Program-made: the position numbers and the translations under genes
NCBI RefSeq assembly: GCF_000613725.1
Contig: NZ_BAJN01000007.1
Coordinates: 62,001-126,000, forward strand
DNA: 64,000 bases
Source: Hoylesella pleuritidis JCM 14110
Lineage (GTDB): Bacteria > Bacteroidota > Bacteroidia > Bacteroidales > Bacteroidaceae
Reading direction: 5' to 3'
Shown here: positions 61,135 to 64,000 of the stretch, piece by piece
Layout of the letters: each line of letters starts with the position of its first letter
How positions within the stretch are numbered: position 1 is the first letter of the stretch
Notes under the pieces: model-generated
Seen by the model: only the letters and a program-made list of their open reading frames with translations
What the model was told of the DNA's origin: nothing
Database searches by the model: none

Positions 61135-62478
61135 CTATATGAAGAATTTCTCAATTTTAGTCATTCCGAGGTTGTTGCAGAACACCATCACAGTGTCGCC
61201 GGCCTCAATCTGCGTGTTACCCGATACAAGTCGACCGTCGCCATTACGCACCAATCCGCCGATTGTCATTCCGGCGGGCAGTCCTAAGTCCTTGACAGGC
61301 TTGCGGGTGATTTTCGATCCCGGCACAGGGATAAACTCGGCGACATCGGCATTGGTAGCCGTGAGGAACCGGACGTTATGCACATTGGCATCGAGCATCA
61401 TCTGATAAATATGCCCGGCAGCAATGGCTTTCCTGTTGATAATGGTTCCGATATCAAAACTTTCGGCCATATCGATATAGTCGATGTTATCGACCATTGC
61501 CACGGTTTTCCTCACGCCCATCCGTTTGGCCGTGAGACAGGCAAGGATATTGGTCTCAGCATTACCCGTCATCGCAACGAAAGCCTGCGTATTCCTGATT
61601 CCCTCGTCTATGAGCAACGACACATCGCGGCCGTCGCCGTTGATGACCAATGTGCGACTGTCATCAAGAATCTCGTTGAGTTGCTCGCATCGGTGCTCGT
61701 CTTTTTCAATGATCTTCACTTCCATATAGTCCGGTATACTTTGGATTGCCCGCACGGTTGTGTTTCCGCCGCCCATAATCATTACGTTCTTCACATCTAC
61801 ATAATGCTCCTTCCCCACGATTTTGCGTACATAAGGAATATAGTTTCGGGTAGTCATAAAGTAAGCAAGGTCGTAAAGTTTCAGTTCATCGTTACCACCC
61901 GGTATAATCGTGTCGTGTCCGCGCTTGATAGCCACCACGTGATAAGGATCGTCTGGACCGCAAAGATCTTTGAGCGGCTGATTAAGTATCTCGCAACTCT
62001 CGCGCAGTTTGATACCCAACATCACGAGAACGCCGTTATGTACATCCCATCTTTGCCGCACCCAACTCATCTTCAAACCGTTGGCAATATCTTTGGCAGC
62101 CAGCTCTTCCGGATAAATCAGCGAACTGATACCCATCTGCCTGAATACATCCGCGTTTTCAGGTTGCAAATATTCGCAGTTGTCTATACGCGCCACGGTT
62201 TTCTTGGCACCGAAAGCGTGGGCCAGCGAACAAGCCGTGATGTTTTGATATTCATTAGGTGTCACGGCGATAAACAGGTCGATACTCGACACCCGCGCCT
62301 CTTTCAGCGTACGAATACAAGTGGGCGAAGCGTGAATCGTAAGCAGATCGAAATCGCTGCGGAGCTTTTCAAGATTCTCTTCGTTCTCATCGATCAGCGT
62401 AATCTCTTGGTTATTGCGTGACAGGAGTTTAGCTAAATGCGTTCCGATGGCATAAGCTCCCACAATGATGATTTTCAT
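61135..62478 (-). CDS. trkA: Trk potassium transporter regulatory protein TrkA
   Basis: A 447-residue protein with two RCK units. The first Rossmann domain starts at residue 1 ([18 protein letters not shown]) and the second near 230 ([16 protein letters not shown]), each followed by an RCK-C domain. It binds NAD(H)/nucleotides and controls TrkH. It overlaps dxs by four bases and is followed at once by trkH. Confidence 0.95.
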   Translation of the reverse strand: MKIIIVGAYAIGTHLAKLLSRNNQEITLIDENEENLEKLRSDFDLLTIHASPTCIRTLKEARVSSIDLFIAVTPNEYQNITACSLAHAFGAKKTVARIDNCEYLQPENADVFRQMGISSLIYPEELAAKDIANGLKMSWVRQRWDVHNGVLVMLGIKLRESCEILNQPLKDLCGPDDPYHVVAIKRGHDTIIPGGNDELKLYDLAYFMTTRNYIPYVRKIVGKEHYVDVKNVMIMGGGNTTVRAIQSIPDYMEVKIIEKDEHRCEQLNEILDDSRTLVINGDGRDVSLLIDEGIRNTQAFVAMTGNAETNILACLTAKRMGVRKTVAMVDNIDYIDMAESFDIGTIINRKAIAAGHIYQMMLDANVHNVRFLTATNADVAEFIPVPGSKITRKPVKDLGLPAGMTIGGLVRNGDGRLVSGNTQIEAGDTVMVFCNNLGMTKIEKFFI

Positions 62479-64000
62479 ATCAAATCCTCTCCCATAATAT
62501 TCTTCTTGATACTTTCAATGTCAAGCCCAACGATTTCGTACAGTTGCTCTACGCTGCCGTGTTCTACAAAACAGTCGTCTATTCCCATCCGCACAATCTG
62601 CGGATGATAACCGCGGTCGCTCATCCATTCTAAAACGGCCGAGCCGAATCCGCCATTGCGTACACCGTCTTCGATGGTAATGATACGATTGAATTTCTCT
62701 GCAATTTCAAACAACAACGTTTCGTCGAGCGGTTTGATGTATCTCATATCATAATGGGCTACGCTGCGCGCGCCGTTCAGTTCGTCGATGGCCTGCTCTA
62801 CTCGATTGCCTATCGGGCCGATACTGAGCACGGCCACGTCATTCCCCTCACGAAGCCGGCGACCCGTGCCTACCGGTGCTTCCTCGAACGGACATTCCCA
62901 GTCTTTGAGTACGCCCCGCCCTCGGGGATAACGAATCACGAAAGCCCCCTTATCAGGCAGTTGAGCCGTGTACATTAGCCGGCGAAGCTCGTGCTCATCC
63001 ATCGGACTTGCAATCGTAAGATGCGGAACAGACCTCAGCGCAGCAATATCGAACACACCGTGATGTGTCGGACCGTCTTCGCCCACCAGACCGGCACGAT
63101 CGAGACAGAGCACAACCGGCAAATCAAGCAGTGCAACGTCGTGAATAACATTGTCGTAAGCACGTTGCGAGAACGAACTGTATATGTTGCAGAAAGGCGC
63201 CAGCCCGTCTTTCGCCATACCACCCGAAAACGTTACGGCGTGCCCCTCGGCGATACCGACATCAAAAACGCGGTCGGGCATCTCTTTCATCATAATACTC
63301 ATTGAGCATCCCGTCGGCATCGCGGGCGTCACGCCGACAATCTTCGGATTGTGGCGGGCCAACTCCAAAAGCGTATGTCCGAAAACATCCTGAAACCGCA
63401 ACGCCCCCTCGCTGTCGTCGCGTGTGAGCCGCTCACCGGTGGTCGGATCAAACTTGCCCGGAGCGTGCCAAATTGTCGCTTCTTTCTCCGCAGGTCCGAA
63501 GCCCTTGCCCTTTGTCGTGTGCAAATGCAGCAGTTTCGGCCCACGCATATCTTTCAACTGCCGAAGCACGCGTACAATCTCACGCACATCGTGCCCGTCG
63601 AACGGTCCGAAATAGCGGATATTCATTCCCTCAAAGATATTCTGCTGATGACTGATGGCCGACTTGATGGCGTTATTCAGCCGCAAGATTCCTTTCTTCC
63701 GACTCTCGCTCAGATAGCCCCTGCTGTGTAACCACTGCGAAGCCTTAAAGCGTAAACGATTGTAAGTTTCGTTCGTATCCAGATAAAGCAGATACTTCTC
63801 CATTCCGCCCACCGATCGATCGATGCTCATATCGTTATCGTTGAGCACGATAAGCAAGTCGTTGGGCGTAGACGAAACATTGTTCAGCCCCTCGAAAGCC
63901 AGTCCTCCACTCATCGCGCCGTCACCGATTACGGCCACCACGTGCCGGTTTGTCAACCCCGTCTTTTTAGCCGCAACAGCCATACCCAATGCAGCCGAAA
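62475..64000 (-). CDS. dxs: 1-deoxy-D-xylulose-5-phosphate synthase, partial (5' end beyond right edge)
   Basis: The open frame runs off the right edge, so about the first 120 residues are missing. Visible parts are the TPP motif [16 protein letters not shown], the transketolase pyrimidine domain ([35 protein letters not shown]) and the C-terminal domain ([36 protein letters not shown]). DXS condenses pyruvate and glyceraldehyde-3-P at the start of the MEP isoprenoid pathway and thiamine/pyridoxal synthesis. It heads the dxs-trkA-trkH group; the stop overlaps the trkA start. Confidence 0.96.
   Translation of the reverse strand, partial: SAALGMAVAAKKTGLTNRHVVAVIGDGAMSGGLAFEGLNNVSSTPNDLLIVLNDNDMSIDRSVGGMEKYLLYLDTNETYNRLRFKASQWLHSRGYLSESRKKGILRLNNAIKSAISHQQNIFEGMNIRYFGPFDGHDVREIVRVLRQLKDMRGPKLLHLHTTKGKGFGPAEKEATIWHAPGKFDPTTGERLTRDDSEGALRFQDVFGHTLLELARHNPKIVGVTPAMPTGCSMSIMMKEMPDRVFDVGIAEGHAVTFSGGMAKDGLAPFCNIYSSFSQRAYDNVIHDVALLDLPVVLCLDRAGLVGEDGPTHHGVFDIAALRSVPHLTIASPMDEHELRRLMYTAQLPDKGAFVIRYPRGRGVLKDWECPFEEAPVGTGRRLREGNDVAVLSIGPIGNRVEQAIDELNGARSVAHYDMRYIKPLDETLLFEIAEKFNRIITIEDGVRNGGFGSAVLEWMSDRGYHPQIVRMGIDDCFVEHGSVEQLYEIVGLDIESIKKNIMGEDLI

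Noticed and set aside
61378..62421. 347-codon plus-strand frame opposite trkA
   Set aside because: Antisense shadow of a well-supported TrkA.
1..64000. tRNA or rRNA genes
   Set aside because: I looked in all larger gaps and saw no cloverleaf or rRNA-like segment; a covariance search would be decisive.

Overview
The window comes from a Bacteroidota genome, most likely order Bacteroidales and close to Prevotellaceae (moderate confidence; there is no rRNA to confirm). Support comes from a SusC/SusD operon with an ECF sigma/FecR pair, the gliding/T9SS translocon protein SprA, an HU-HIG-type DNA-binding protein, a DUF4374 lipoprotein beside a TonB receptor, a folD-TPR-ferredoxin-2-oxoacid oxidoreductase cluster, and many TAnnTTTG promoter elements typical of the phylum. 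I see no rRNA or tRNA gene and no CRISPR array.

Layout. 1-6449 (minus): a nutrient-uptake operon, SusC (frameshifted), SusD, DUF4843 and PKD-like lipoproteins, running off the left edge. 6450-7273: an AT-rich divergent intergenic region with a 24-bp inverted repeat around about 41-bp-spaced dyads. 7274-8938 (plus): ECF sigma and FecR anti-sigma, expected partners of the STN-domain SusC. 8998-13421 (minus): exo/endonuclease-phosphatase, compact copper-type P-type ATPase, MATE pump. 13545-21780: sprA and ruvA. 22372-26648: etfB-etfA-acyl-CoA dehydrogenase, interrupted between etfA and the dehydrogenase by a 539-bp element carrying a DUF559 gene between 51-bp inverted repeats. 26960-31290: TetR regulator, DUF4374 lipoprotein and TonB receptor resembling the XusA/XusB siderophore-scavenging pair. 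31891-34195 (plus): a dinD remnant touching dnaG (frameshifted). 34303-37058: nrdD-nrdG. 37925-39142: OmpA-family porin. 39370-42270 (plus): cobU-cobT-cobS-cobC-like phosphatase for the cobalamin lower loop. 42605-47684 (minus): ffh, folD, a 59-residue TPR protein and a four-subunit 2-oxoacid:ferredoxin oxidoreductase. 47852-50777: nuclease-family protein and an RloA/RloB-type pair. 51002-54282: HU-like protein, nitroreductase with divergent HxlR regulator, DAHP synthase/chorismate mutase. 54286-57992: TPR protein, beta-barrel protein and a second ATPase-Toprim pair (AAA plus DUF4435, PARIS-like). 58675-64000: mannose-6-phosphate isomerase, TrkH, TrkA and dxs (cut by the right edge).

The most interesting material is between genes. 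A dispersed family of 22-bp repeat units occurs in at least five intergenic regions and once inside the sprA coding sequence. Unrelated short-period arrays (22 bp at 58335, 23 bp at 42391, about 41 bp at 6921) lie elsewhere. The DUF559 element looks like a small mobile unit.

Caution: three genes (susC, DUF559, dnaG) are each broken by what looks like one missing base. Because dnaG is essential, sequencing or assembly error is the leading explanation for at least that one.
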